Translations under genes and position numbers: made by a program
Notes under the pieces: model-generated
What the model was told of the DNA's origin: nothing
Seen by the model: only the letters and a program-made list of their open reading frames with translations
The model's database searches: none
DNA from: Nocardia brasiliensis IFM 10847
Lineage (GTDB): Bacteria; Actinomycetota; Actinomycetes; Mycobacteriales; Mycobacteriaceae
Assembly (NCBI RefSeq): GCF_000710915.1
Contig: NZ_BAUA01000006.1
Location: 1-64,000 of the forward strand
Reading direction: 5' to 3'
Length of the DNA: 64,000 nt
In this document: piece by piece, positions 8,695-16,932 of the stretch
Numbering within the stretch: position 1 is the first letter of the stretch
How the letters are laid out: every line of letters begins with the position of its first letter

Positions 8695-10188
8695 ATGGCT
8701 GGTCCCCTGTTTCTCGGCGTCGATATCGGCACCGCCAGTTCGAAGGGTGTGCTGACCCGCGCGGATGGCAGCGTGGTCGCCAGATCCGAACGGGCGCACG
8801 GGGTCTCGACGCCGAAACCGGGGTGGGTGGAGCACGACGCGGAAACGGTGTGGTGGGCCGATTTCGCCGCCATCGTCGGCGACCTCGTGGCCGCGTCCGA
8901 CGGTGCCGGACTCGCCGGACTCGCGGTTTCGGGCATCGGGCCCTGCCTGCTGCCCGCCGACGCGAACGGCACACCGCTGCGACCCGCCATCCTGTACGGC
9001 GTCGACACCCGGGCCACCGCCGAGATCGCCCAGCTGGAAACCGAATTCGGCGCGCAGGCGGTGGTGCGCCGGGCCGGCTCGCCACTGACCAGCCAGGCCG
9101 TCGGGCCCAAACTGCGCTGGCTGGCCGCACACGAACCGCATATCCACGCCCGCACCGAGCTGCTGCTGATGGCCAGCTCCTTTCTGGTGCACCGCCTCAC
9201 CGGCCGTTACGTGCTGGACCACCAATCGGCGAGCCAGTGCGTGCCCATGTACGACCTGCGGCGGCGCGAGTGGGCCGCCGACTGGGCCGAGCAGGTGGCA
9301 CCCGGCCTGCGGCTACCGGAGCTGGCCTGGCCGACCGAAACAGTCGGCCAGGTGACCCCCGCGGCGGCGGCGAGCACCGGTCTGCCCGTGGGACTTCCGG
9401 TCACCACCGGCACCATCGATGCCTGGGCCGAGGCCGCCGGCGTGGGTGTGCGCGCACCCGGTGATGCCATGATCATGTACGGCACGACGCTGTTCCTGGT
9501 GCAGGTGCTGACCGAGCCGAACCCGCATCCCGGTCTTTGGAGTACCTGCGGAACGTGGCCTGACACATACACTCTCGCGGCGGGTATGGCCACCGCGGGC
9601 GCGGTGACGGACTGGCTGCGCGAGCTGGTCGGCGGCGAATTCGCCGACCTCGTCGCGGCGGCCGCCGACGTCCCTCCGGGCAGCAACGGAATGCTGGCAC
9701 TGCCCTATTTCGCGGGCGAGCGCACACCGCTGTTCGATCCGGATGCCAGGGGTATCGTCGCCGGGCTCACCCTGCGCCACGGACGAGCGGAGCTGTATCG
9801 GGCGGTGCTGGAAGGCATCGCGTACGGGGTGCGGCACAATCTCGCGGCGATGACCGAGGCGGGCGGCCGGGCGGGACGGCTGGTCGCGGTCGGCGGCGGT
9901 ACCAAGGGCGGTCTGTGGACCCAGATCGTCTCCGACGTCACCGGACTGCCCCAGCAACTGCCCGCCGACACGATCGGCGCTTGTCTCGGCGACGCGATGC
10001 TCGCGGCCGAGGCCGCCGGGGTGGACACCCGCGACTGGAATCCGATCGTCGGCACGGTAGAGCCGCGGCCCGGGCACACAGCCGACTACGATTCCTACTA
10101 CCAGCACTACCGTGAGCTCTACGAACGCAATACCGATATCGCGCACTTCCTGGCGAGCGAACAACACCGTACCGGGGCGAGTTCCTGA
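8695..10188 (+). CDS. FGGY-family carbohydrate kinase
   Basis: This 497-residue kinase shows the FGGY N-terminal phosphate site GVDIGTASSKGVL, the second-domain sequence YFAGERTPLFDPDARG and a C-terminal AVGGGTKGGLWTQIVSDV. It belongs to the xylulokinase/ribulokinase side of the family and should phosphorylate a ketopentose or similar sugar with ATP. The ATG at 8695 has GGGAGG eight bases upstream. It lies directly behind the propeller glycosidase and probably shares its transcript. The exact sugar cannot be told from sequence. Confidence 0.85.
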   Translation: MAGPLFLGVDIGTASSKGVLTRADGSVVARSERAHGVSTPKPGWVEHDAETVWWADFAAIVGDLVAASDGAGLAGLAVSGIGPCLLPADANGTPLRPAILYGVDTRATAEIAQLETEFGAQAVVRRAGSPLTSQAVGPKLRWLAAHEPHIHARTELLLMASSFLVHRLTGRYVLDHQSASQCVPMYDLRRREWAADWAEQVAPGLRLPELAWPTETVGQVTPAAAASTGLPVGLPVTTGTIDAWAEAAGVGVRAPGDAMIMYGTTLFLVQVLTEPNPHPGLWSTCGTWPDTYTLAAGMATAGAVTDWLRELVGGEFADLVAAAADVPPGSNGMLALPYFAGERTPLFDPDARGIVAGLTLRHGRAELYRAVLEGIAYGVRHNLAAMTEAGGRAGRLVAVGGGTKGGLWTQIVSDVTGLPQQLPADTIGACLGDAMLAAEAAGVDTRDWNPIVGTVEPRPGHTADYDSYYQHYRELYERNTDIAHFLASEQHRTGASS

Positions 10189-10210
10189 TCTTCGCGCGCT
10201 GTGCGAAGAT
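10188..10210 (+). terminator. Hairpin between kinase and thioredoxin genes
   Basis: ATCTTCGC and GCGAAGAT form a perfect 8-bp stem around a 7-nt loop, beginning on the last base of the kinase stop codon. There is no T tract, so it may attenuate rather than end transcription. Confidence 0.4.
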
Positions 10211-10247
10211 GCACGGTTGCTCTGTCGGACACCTATGCGAGGACCAC

Positions 10248-10724
10248 ATGCCCACCCAGACCCTGACCCAGCAGAACTTCGACTCCGTGATCTCCGGCAA
10301 TCACATCGTGCTGGTGGACTGGTGGGCCGGCTGGTGTGGTCCGTGCCGGCAGTTCGCGCCGATCTTCGAATCGTCCGCGCAACGCCACCCGGACATCGTG
10401 CACGCGAAGGTGGACACCGAGGCCGAGCAGGAACTCGCCGCGCGGGCGCAGATCACCAGCATCCCGACGGTGATGGCGTTCCGGGAGGGCCTGCTCGTCT
10501 ACGCCGAGGCCGGGGTGCCCACGCCCGGCACGCTGGACGAATTGATCGAGCAGGTCAAGTGGCTGGACATGGGCCAGTTCCGCCGCGAGGTGGCCCGGCA
10601 CCAGCAGGCGCAGCAACCCGAGTATCCGTCGACCGCACCGGTGCCGGCTACCGCGGGCGCTCCCGCCTCCCGAGCGGCCGGGCTGGCGCCGACCGCGAGT
10701 CAGTACGGCTGGCCGGGGCTGTGA
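10248..10724 (+). CDS. Thioredoxin-family protein
   Basis: This 158-residue cytoplasmic thioredoxin has the active site WCGPC at residues 29-33 and the cis-proline context TSIPTVMAF. A Pro/Ala/Gln-rich tail of about 45 residues extends beyond the usual 105-110 residue fold. The ATG at 10248 is preceded by GAGGA. Its stop codon overlaps the GTG of the GH172 gene (GTGA), so the two are translationally coupled, an unusual pairing for a redox protein and a glycosidase. Confidence 0.85.
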   Translation: MPTQTLTQQNFDSVISGNHIVLVDWWAGWCGPCRQFAPIFESSAQRHPDIVHAKVDTEAEQELAARAQITSIPTVMAFREGLLVYAEAGVPTPGTLDELIEQVKWLDMGQFRREVARHQQAQQPEYPSTAPVPATAGAPASRAAGLAPTASQYGWPGL

Positions 10725-11749
10725 ACCCCCGGCGCCGGTCGGAGCTGTGGCTGCTCGACGATACGCGGACGCGGTCGGTGAGCGCCGAGAATCCCACCGG
10801 CGCCCCCGGCGGCGGCGCCCGCGCGACGACCGGTACCGGCGCGCACGCGGCCCGGTTGCTCGGCCCCGGCTGGAAGATCTCGCCGTCGGTCATCCTCGGC
10901 GACGGTGAAACCGCCACGCTGGCCGATGTTTCCGGGCCCGGCGTGCTGCGGCACTGCTGGCTCACCACCGACCGTGCGGCGCTGCGCGAACTGACCCTGC
11001 GCATGTACTGGGACGACGCGGCCGAGCCCGCGATCGACGTGCCGCTCGGCGACTTCTTCTGCAACGGCTGGGACGAACTGGCACTGGTCGATTCGGAGAT
11101 GGTGGTGGTCGCCCCGGCGGGCGGCCTGAACAGCTACTGGCCCATGCCGTTTCGCCGGCGGGCGCGGATCACGCTGGAAAACCACTGCGGCCGTTCGGTT
11201 CCGGTGTACTACCAGATCACCTACGGCGAACAGGACGTGCCGGTCGAAGCCGGGTATCTGCACGCACGCTGGTCCCGCAGTGCACCGCTGGGCAGTCCCG
11301 CGGTGCACACCCTGCTCGATACCGGTCCCGCGCGCGGCCGGTATGTCGGCACGTACTTGGCGATTCGGCCGGGCGCGCCCCGCTGGTGGGGCGAGGGCGA
11401 GCTGAAATTCTATCTCGACGGCGACGACGAATATCCGTCGCTGTGCGGCACGGGCACCGAGGACTACTTCGGCGGCGCGTGGAATTTCGATATGGACGGG
11501 AAGTACCGCACCTACTCGACCGCGTATCTCGGTCTGCCGCAGGCCTTGCCCGCCGACGAGATCTACCAGGCGCACCAGCGTTTCGGCATGTACCGCTGGC
11601 ATGTGCACGACCCCATCTGCTTCCACCGCGAACTGCGCGTCACCGTGCAGGGACTCGGCTGGCGCGACAGCGACACCTATCTCCCGCTCGAAGACGCGGA
11701 GATCGCGACCACCGCGTGGTGGTATCAGGAAGTGCCGCCGTCCGCCTGA
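10721..11749 (+). CDS. DUF2961 (GH172-like) protein
   Basis: This 342-residue protein matches the DUF2961 fold, seen in DFFCNGWDE, SYWPMPFRRRARITLEN, the long WWGEGELKFYLDGDDEYPSL and GTGTEDYFGGAWNF. DUF2961 has been reclassified as glycoside hydrolase family GH172, with members acting on fructofuranosides and on D-arabinofuranose of mycobacterial arabinan. The acidic residues in GEGE and GTGTEDYF are the expected active-site region. No signal peptide is visible. The GTG start at 10721 overlaps the thioredoxin stop. Role in arabinan or fructan fragment turnover is inferred from family and neighbours. Confidence 0.72.
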   Translation: MNPRRRSELWLLDDTRTRSVSAENPTGAPGGGARATTGTGAHAARLLGPGWKISPSVILGDGETATLADVSGPGVLRHCWLTTDRAALRELTLRMYWDDAAEPAIDVPLGDFFCNGWDELALVDSEMVVVAPAGGLNSYWPMPFRRRARITLENHCGRSVPVYYQITYGEQDVPVEAGYLHARWSRSAPLGSPAVHTLLDTGPARGRYVGTYLAIRPGAPRWWGEGELKFYLDGDDEYPSLCGTGTEDYFGGAWNFDMDGKYRTYSTAYLGLPQALPADEIYQAHQRFGMYRWHVHDPICFHRELRVTVQGLGWRDSDTYLPLEDAEIATTAWWYQEVPPSA

Positions 11750-12228
11750 TCGTCCGGGCCGTCCACGTCCGCGAGCAGTTCGTCCGCTCGCGCCAGCGCG
11801 TCGTCCATGCTCGACCCGATATCGTCGAGCACCGACAGTCCGCCGAGCAGATCGTCGAACTCGCGCAGTACCGACCGGACCTCCTCCACCGCCGGATCGA
11901 CGCGATACCAGGCGACCGACTCACGCCACCAGGGGTTCTCGTCGATCCAGGCGAACATGACGTCGCGGAGCATGCGGGCGTCGGAGGTGTACATCTGGAA
12001 GATCTCGGTCGCGTCGCCGGCGCAGTATTCCAGTTCGTACATGCCGTCGGGGAGCAGTCGCGCCCGGAGGTAGTCGTGCGCACCGCGTTCGAGTTCGATG
12101 GACGGGTCCCGCGGACTTCGCGGTTCGTCGAGAATCTTCGTGAGCAACGCGTCGGTCAACTCCGGCACCGGCGTGCCGTCGCCGGTCCGGACATGCACGT
12201 CGGCAGGTCGGTCCGGATCGTCAGTCAC
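11725..12228 (-). CDS. Hypothetical acidic protein
   Basis: I do not recognise this 167-residue soluble protein. It is acidic, with a conserved-looking core DYLRARLLPDGMYELEYCAGDATEIF and an aromatic stretch AWIDENPWWRESVAWYRVD, and ends in a helical Asp/Glu-rich tail. The GTG at 12228 is preferred because upstream codons run into the divergent kinase promoter. It is convergent with the GH172 gene and overlaps its end by 25 bases. No membrane segment or catalytic motif is seen. Confidence 0.6.
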   Translation of the reverse strand: MTDDPDRPADVHVRTGDGTPVPELTDALLTKILDEPRSPRDPSIELERGAHDYLRARLLPDGMYELEYCAGDATEIFQMYTSDARMLRDVMFAWIDENPWWRESVAWYRVDPAVEEVRSVLREFDDLLGGLSVLDDIGSSMDDALARADELLADVDGPDDQADGGTS

Positions 12229-12352
12229 CGGGCCAGTGTGCCCGATCCCGGGATCGAATTCCCGAAATGCCTCGTGCGAAGGCGTTTCGGGTGCACAGTG
12301 GACTGATGTGCGCCGTGGTGATCGAGGGTGACAGCGGGCGGGGACAGCACCG

Positions 12353-13757
12353 ATGACGCTGGTCGCGGGGGTGGACAGCTCCACCCAGTCCTGCAAAGTG
12401 GTGGTCTGCGACGCGGCGACCGGCGAACTCCGGTACGAGGCGCACGCGCCGCATCCGGACGGTACCGAGGTCGCGCCGCAGGCCTGGTGGCACGCGTTGG
12501 GTACGGCGGGCGCCGGGCTGCTCGAACAGGTGGCGGCGGTGGCGATCGCCGGTCAGCAGCACGGCTTGGTCGCACTCGACGCCGAGGGGCATCCGGTGCG
12601 CGACGCACTGCTGTGGAACGACGTCCGCTCCGCGGCCTCGGCAGCCGAACTCGTCACCGAATTGGGTGGGCCCCAGGCGTGGACGGAGGCCGTCGGCAGC
12701 GTTCCGGTGGCCGCGTTCACCGTGGCCAAACTGCGCTGGCTGGCCGATCACGAACCAGACCGCGCCGACCGGGTGGCCCGGATCATGCTCCCGCACGACT
12801 ATCTCACCTGGCGGTTGCGCGGCGGCGGCGACGCCGAACCCACCACCGATCGGGGTGACGCCTCCGGCACCGGCTACTGGTCGGCGGCCACCGGCGGGTA
12901 TCGGAAAGACCTGCTCGCCCTCGGCTTCCGGGGGCGCACACCGGAACTCCCCCGGGGTCCTCGGCCCGGCCGAAGCCGCCGGGCGGACGCCGTCGGGCGT
13001 GCTGGTCGCGGCGGGCACCGGCGACAATGCCGCGGCCGCACTGGGACTCGGCATCGGCGACGGTGACGTGGTCGTTTCGCTCGGCACCAGTGGCACGGTC
13101 TTCGCCCGCGCCGAACGGCCCAGCGCCGACGCCACCGGCGCGATCGCCGGATTCGCCGACGCGACAGGCGCTTTCCTACCGCTGGTGTGCACGCTCAACG
13201 CGGCGCGGGTGCTGAGTGCCACGGCGGACCTGCTCGGCGTCGACCTGCCCACGCTCGAAGCGCTTGCGGCACAGGCACCTCCGGGTGCGGACGGGCTGGT
13301 CCTGCTCCCCTATCTCGCCGGCGAACGCACGCCGAACCGGCCGGAGGCGACCGGCAGTCTGCACGGCCTGCGCGCGGCGACCATGCGTCCCGGCCATATC
13401 GCCCGCGCCGCCTTCGAAGGCATGCTCTGCAACATGGCCGAGGCGCTCGACGCGATCCGTGCCGCCGGCGTCTCGCCGCGGCGCGTCCTGCTGATCGGCG
13501 GCGCGGCGCGCTCTGCGCTGGTCGCCGCGATCGCGGCGCAGATCTTCGCGACGCCGATCACCGTGCCCGAACCCGCCGAGTACGTCGCGCTGGGCGCGGC
13601 GCGACAGGCCGCGTGGGCGCTTGCGGGCACGCCACAACCACCAGACTGGCCCGCTCGGACCGCCGGCACGGTGCTGTCCTCGACCGACGACGCCGCGACC
13701 GGCGCGGCGATCCGCGCGCGTTATCGGCAGGCACAGACCGCGCTGTACGGCGGCTGA
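12353..13757 (+). pseudogene. Xylulokinase (XylB-like), one-base frameshift
   Basis: Residues of a complete FGGY xylulokinase are present but in two frames. The first frame runs from [20 protein letters not shown] through the DYLTWRL region to [13 protein letters not shown]. The second runs from [20 protein letters not shown] through SLGTSGTVFA and PYLAGERTPNRPEA to the stop at 13757. The switch falls at the run CCCCCGGGG (12949-12957), where removing one base restores a continuous 467-residue protein of normal XylB length. The rest is well conserved, so this is either a very recent mutation or a homopolymer sequencing error. It is divergent from the hypothetical gene at 12228. Confidence 0.8.
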
Positions 13758-13859
13758 GCAGGACCGACCCGTCCGCGGGGTGAGCCGCGGCGGCAAACGT
13801 GCAACCATGTATCCAATACCCGCAGTAGCAGATACTGGGTGCTGGTCGAAGGAGCTCAG

Positions 13860-15584
13860 ATGACGGCGTGCGACTTGGTCATCCGTGGTGGATCGGTGTT
13901 CGACGGCACGGGAGTACCGCCACGCGCCGCCGACGTGGGCATCACCGCGGGCAAGGTCGTGGCGATCAGTGCCGCACCGCTGCCCGACGGCGCGCGGAAC
14001 GTGGACGCCACCGGCAAGTGGGTCATCCCGGGCATGCTCGACGTGCACACCCACTACGACGCGGAGGTACTCGGCAGCCCCGGCCTCGGCGAGTCGGTGC
14101 GGCACGGCGTCACCTCGGTGGTGATCGGCAATTGCTCACTGTCCACGGTCTATTCGACGGCCGAGGACTGCGCCGACATGTTCGCGCGGGTGGAGGCGCT
14201 GCCGTGGGACGCCGTGCATTCGGCCGTCAAGGAGCACAAGGACTGGGAAACCCCACTGGCGTATCGGGACTCGCTCGCCGCGCGGCCACTCGGCGCGAAT
14301 GTCGCGGCGCTGCTGGGGCACTCGGACATCCGCGTCGCCGTGATGGGGCTCGGCCGAGCCACCGACGCGACCGTCACCCCGACCCACGACGAGCTGAATC
14401 GCATGCGGCACATGCTCACCGACGCGCTGGACGCGGGTTTCCTCGGCCTGTCCACCATCCGCAGCTCGTTCTCCAAGCTGGAGGGCGCCCGCTTCCCGGC
14501 CCGGCAGCTGCCGTCCACCTATGCGAGCTGGCGTGAGTACGCGGCGCTGAACAAGATTCTGCGGCAACGCGATCGGATCCATCAGAGCACGCCGAATCTG
14601 ACCTCCCGGCTCGAGATCGCCCGCTACTTCGCCGAGAGCGCGGGCCGGTTCCGCAAACCGCTCAAGACCACGTTGATCGCGGGCATGGACGTGAAGGCCG
14701 ATCGCACCACCGCGCGGGCCGCAGCGACCGCGGCCTGGATCGCGAACACGGTCGGCGGCGCCGCGTTCCGCTGGCAGCACCTGCCGGTGCCGTTCGAGGT
14801 CTACGCCGACGGTGTCGATCTGGTCGTCTTCGAGGAGTTCGGCTCGGGCGTCGCGGCGCTCAACATCCGCGATGTGATGAAGCGCGGCGAGCTGCTGGCC
14901 GACGAGTCCTACCGGCGACAGTTCCGCAAGGACCTCGCCAAGAAGTACGGCCCTCGGGTCTGGCATCGTGACCTCTACGACGCCCAGATCGTGGCCTGCC
15001 CAGAGGCCGGCGTGGTCGGCAAGTCGTTCGGGCAGGTGGCCGACGAGCGCGGTATCCATCCGGCGGACGCACTGCTCGACCTGGCCGTCGCGCACGGCAC
15101 CGGGCTGCGCTGGCGCACGGTCATCGCCAACGATCGCGAAGAGGTGCTCGACCGGCTGCAACAGTCGCCGGTGATGCAGGTCGGCTTCGCCGATTCCGGT
15201 GCGCACCTGCGCAATATGGCGTTCTACAACTTCGGGCTACGCATGCTCGAGCGGGTCCACCAGCGCGGCTTCATGCCGGTCGAGCAGGCCGTACATCGGC
15301 TGACCGGTGAGTTGGCCGACTGGTACGGCCTGGACACCGGCCGCCTGCGCGAAGGCGCGCGCGCCGACCTGGCCGTGCTGGACCCGACGGGTTTCGACGG
15401 GTCCAGTGCGGCCTACGCGGAAGCTCCGGTTCCAGGAATCACGGGCCTGGATCGCATGGTGAACCGTAACGATCGAGCTGTGGCGGCCACCGTGGTCGGC
15501 GGCCATCTCGTCTACGAATACGGCGAGTTCGCGCCTGGGTTCGGCAGCACCATGCGCGCGGGGACCTTCCTCACCGCGCAGTAG
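13860..15584 (+). CDS. N-acyl-D-amino-acid deacylase-type amidohydrolase
   Basis: This 574-residue enzyme belongs to the D-aminoacylase branch of the amidohydrolase superfamily. It opens with VIRGGSVFDGTG, carries the metal-binding DVHTHYDAEV near residue 60, GHSDIRVAVMG, a late metal or proton-transfer Asp in FADSGAHLRNM, and closes with the small beta domain LREGARADLAVLDP. It should hydrolyse the amide bond of N-acylated D-amino acids or related amides. The ATG at 13860 has a strong AAGGAG seven bases upstream. It is monocistronic by spacing. Substrate is unproven. Confidence 0.85.
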   Translation: MTACDLVIRGGSVFDGTGVPPRAADVGITAGKVVAISAAPLPDGARNVDATGKWVIPGMLDVHTHYDAEVLGSPGLGESVRHGVTSVVIGNCSLSTVYSTAEDCADMFARVEALPWDAVHSAVKEHKDWETPLAYRDSLAARPLGANVAALLGHSDIRVAVMGLGRATDATVTPTHDELNRMRHMLTDALDAGFLGLSTIRSSFSKLEGARFPARQLPSTYASWREYAALNKILRQRDRIHQSTPNLTSRLEIARYFAESAGRFRKPLKTTLIAGMDVKADRTTARAAATAAWIANTVGGAAFRWQHLPVPFEVYADGVDLVVFEEFGSGVAALNIRDVMKRGELLADESYRRQFRKDLAKKYGPRVWHRDLYDAQIVACPEAGVVGKSFGQVADERGIHPADALLDLAVAHGTGLRWRTVIANDREEVLDRLQQSPVMQVGFADSGAHLRNMAFYNFGLRMLERVHQRGFMPVEQAVHRLTGELADWYGLDTGRLREGARADLAVLDPTGFDGSSAAYAEAPVPGITGLDRMVNRNDRAVAATVVGGHLVYEYGEFAPGFGSTMRAGTFLTAQ

Positions 15585-15728
15585 CTGGGCCCAGCTACTG
15601 CGTCCCTCGCGACACGCCGCGCGACACACGGACGACCACTTGTCCGCAACGTCCCATTAGACCGACCAGTTTCGTGATTGGGTGACGTCTCAGGATGTGG
15701 GAAGGACGGTCGCGACGAGGAGACGGCG

Positions 15729-16379
15729 ATGCCGCAGGTGCGCAGGGCGATCATCGACGAGCGGGCCGAGCTCGCCGAGTTGCTCACAGGTTTCGACAAC
15801 GCGGCATGGGACGCGCCGACGCTGTGCCGAGGCTGGCGGGTGCGCGAGGTGGTCGCCCACATCACCGTGCCGTTCCGCCTGACCGGCACCCGCTTCGCCG
15901 TCGAATTCGTCCGTGCGGGGGGCAATTTCGACCGGATCGCCAACCACACCGCGCGCGTCGACGCCGCCGCGATGACCTCGGGCCAGTTGCTGAAATCGCT
16001 CTGGGACAACGTCGGACATCCGTGGCGGCCGCCGGGGTGCGGGGCAGTGCACGCGCTGGGCCACGACATCGTGCACGGCCTCGACATCACCGTGGCGCTG
16101 GGACTGGATCGCAAGGTGCCGCACGAGCGCCTGCGCCTGGTCTTGGACCTGATCAATCCGCGCTGTGTCGAGTTCTTCGGGACCGACCTGACCGGTGTCG
16201 AGTTGCGTGCCGACGACCTGGACTGGAGCTACGGCACCGGTGCGGTCGTCACGGGCAACGCGCAGGATCTGTTGCTCGTGGCGTGCGGACGCACGTTACC
16301 GGCCCGGCGGTTGCGCGGCGACCACGCTGCCCGGTTCACCCGTAGCCGTCGGCGGGCGAAAAGGAGGCGCCGACGCTGA
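15729..16379 (+). CDS. Maleylpyruvate isomerase-family mycothiol-dependent protein
   Basis: This 216-residue protein has the DinB-like four-helix MDMPI fold, with the opening DERAELAELLTGFDNAAWDAPTLCRGWRVREVVAHI typical of the family. Metal ligands are expected in VVAHI and in GHDIVHGLDI. Such actinobacterial enzymes use mycothiol as cofactor for isomerisation or conjugation, but most members are uncharacterised. The ATG at 15729 has GAGGAG upstream. The C-terminus ends in a strongly basic run of arginines, which is unusual and may contact nucleic acid or membrane. A second DinB-fold gene follows after 24 bases, so they are probably cotranscribed. Confidence 0.75.
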   Translation: MPQVRRAIIDERAELAELLTGFDNAAWDAPTLCRGWRVREVVAHITVPFRLTGTRFAVEFVRAGGNFDRIANHTARVDAAAMTSGQLLKSLWDNVGHPWRPPGCGAVHALGHDIVHGLDITVALGLDRKVPHERLRLVLDLINPRCVEFFGTDLTGVELRADDLDWSYGTGAVVTGNAQDLLLVACGRTLPARRLRGDHAARFTRSRRRAKRRRRR

Positions 16380-16403
16380 CCGCGCCGCGCTACAGTCGGC
16401 CGG

Positions 16404-16925
16404 ATGAACTGGATCGCGCCCGAAGTGCCCCGAACCGCGGCCCCGCACGTCGCCGACGAGCGATCGATGTTGCAGGGCTGGTTGGACTTTCACCGCCGCA
16501 CTCTCCTGGCCAAATGCGCGGGCCTCGACGACGAGCAGCTCCGGCGGCGCAGCGCCGAGCCGTCGACGCTGACCCTGCTCGGACTGGTCCGGCATCTGAC
16601 CGAGGTGGAACGCGGCTGGTTCCGGCTCACCGCGGCCGCCATGGACGTGCCGTACGCCTATGGCAGCGAGGAAGCTCCCGACGGCGATTTCGACCTGCGC
16701 GAAGCCGACGCCGCAACGGATTTCGCGACCTTCCTGCGAGAGATCGAACTGTCCGACGCCGCGGTGGCCGACCTGCCCCTGGACCACACCTTCCGGCACC
16801 CGCGGCGGCCCGAACTCGAATACAACCTGCGCTGGATCTATCTGCACATGATCGAGGAGTACGCCAGGCACAACGGCCACGCCGACCTGCTGCGCGAACG
16901 CATCGACGGAACCACCGGCGCCTGA
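16404..16925 (+). CDS. DinB-superfamily protein (DUF664)
   Basis: This 173-residue protein has the DUF664/DinB helical bundle. Candidate metal-binding His residues are in LGLVRHLTEVERGWF, LDHTFRH and the last helix YLHMIEEYARHNGHADLLRE. In actinobacteria such proteins are thought to be bacillithiol- or mycothiol-dependent transferases. It follows another DinB-fold gene by 24 bases and converges on the LuxR regulator with 7 bases between stops. Specific reaction unknown. Confidence 0.8.
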   Translation: MNWIAPEVPRTAAPHVADERSMLQGWLDFHRRTLLAKCAGLDDEQLRRRSAEPSTLTLLGLVRHLTEVERGWFRLTAAAMDVPYAYGSEEAPDGDFDLREADAATDFATFLREIELSDAAVADLPLDHTFRHPRRPELEYNLRWIYLHMIEEYARHNGHADLLRERIDGTTGA

Positions 16926-16932
16926 ACGGAAT

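Noticed and set aside
13809..13835. GTATC-N17-GATAC before the amidohydrolase gene
   Set aside because: The arms are only 5 bp with a long spacer and no supporting regulator gene is adjacent.
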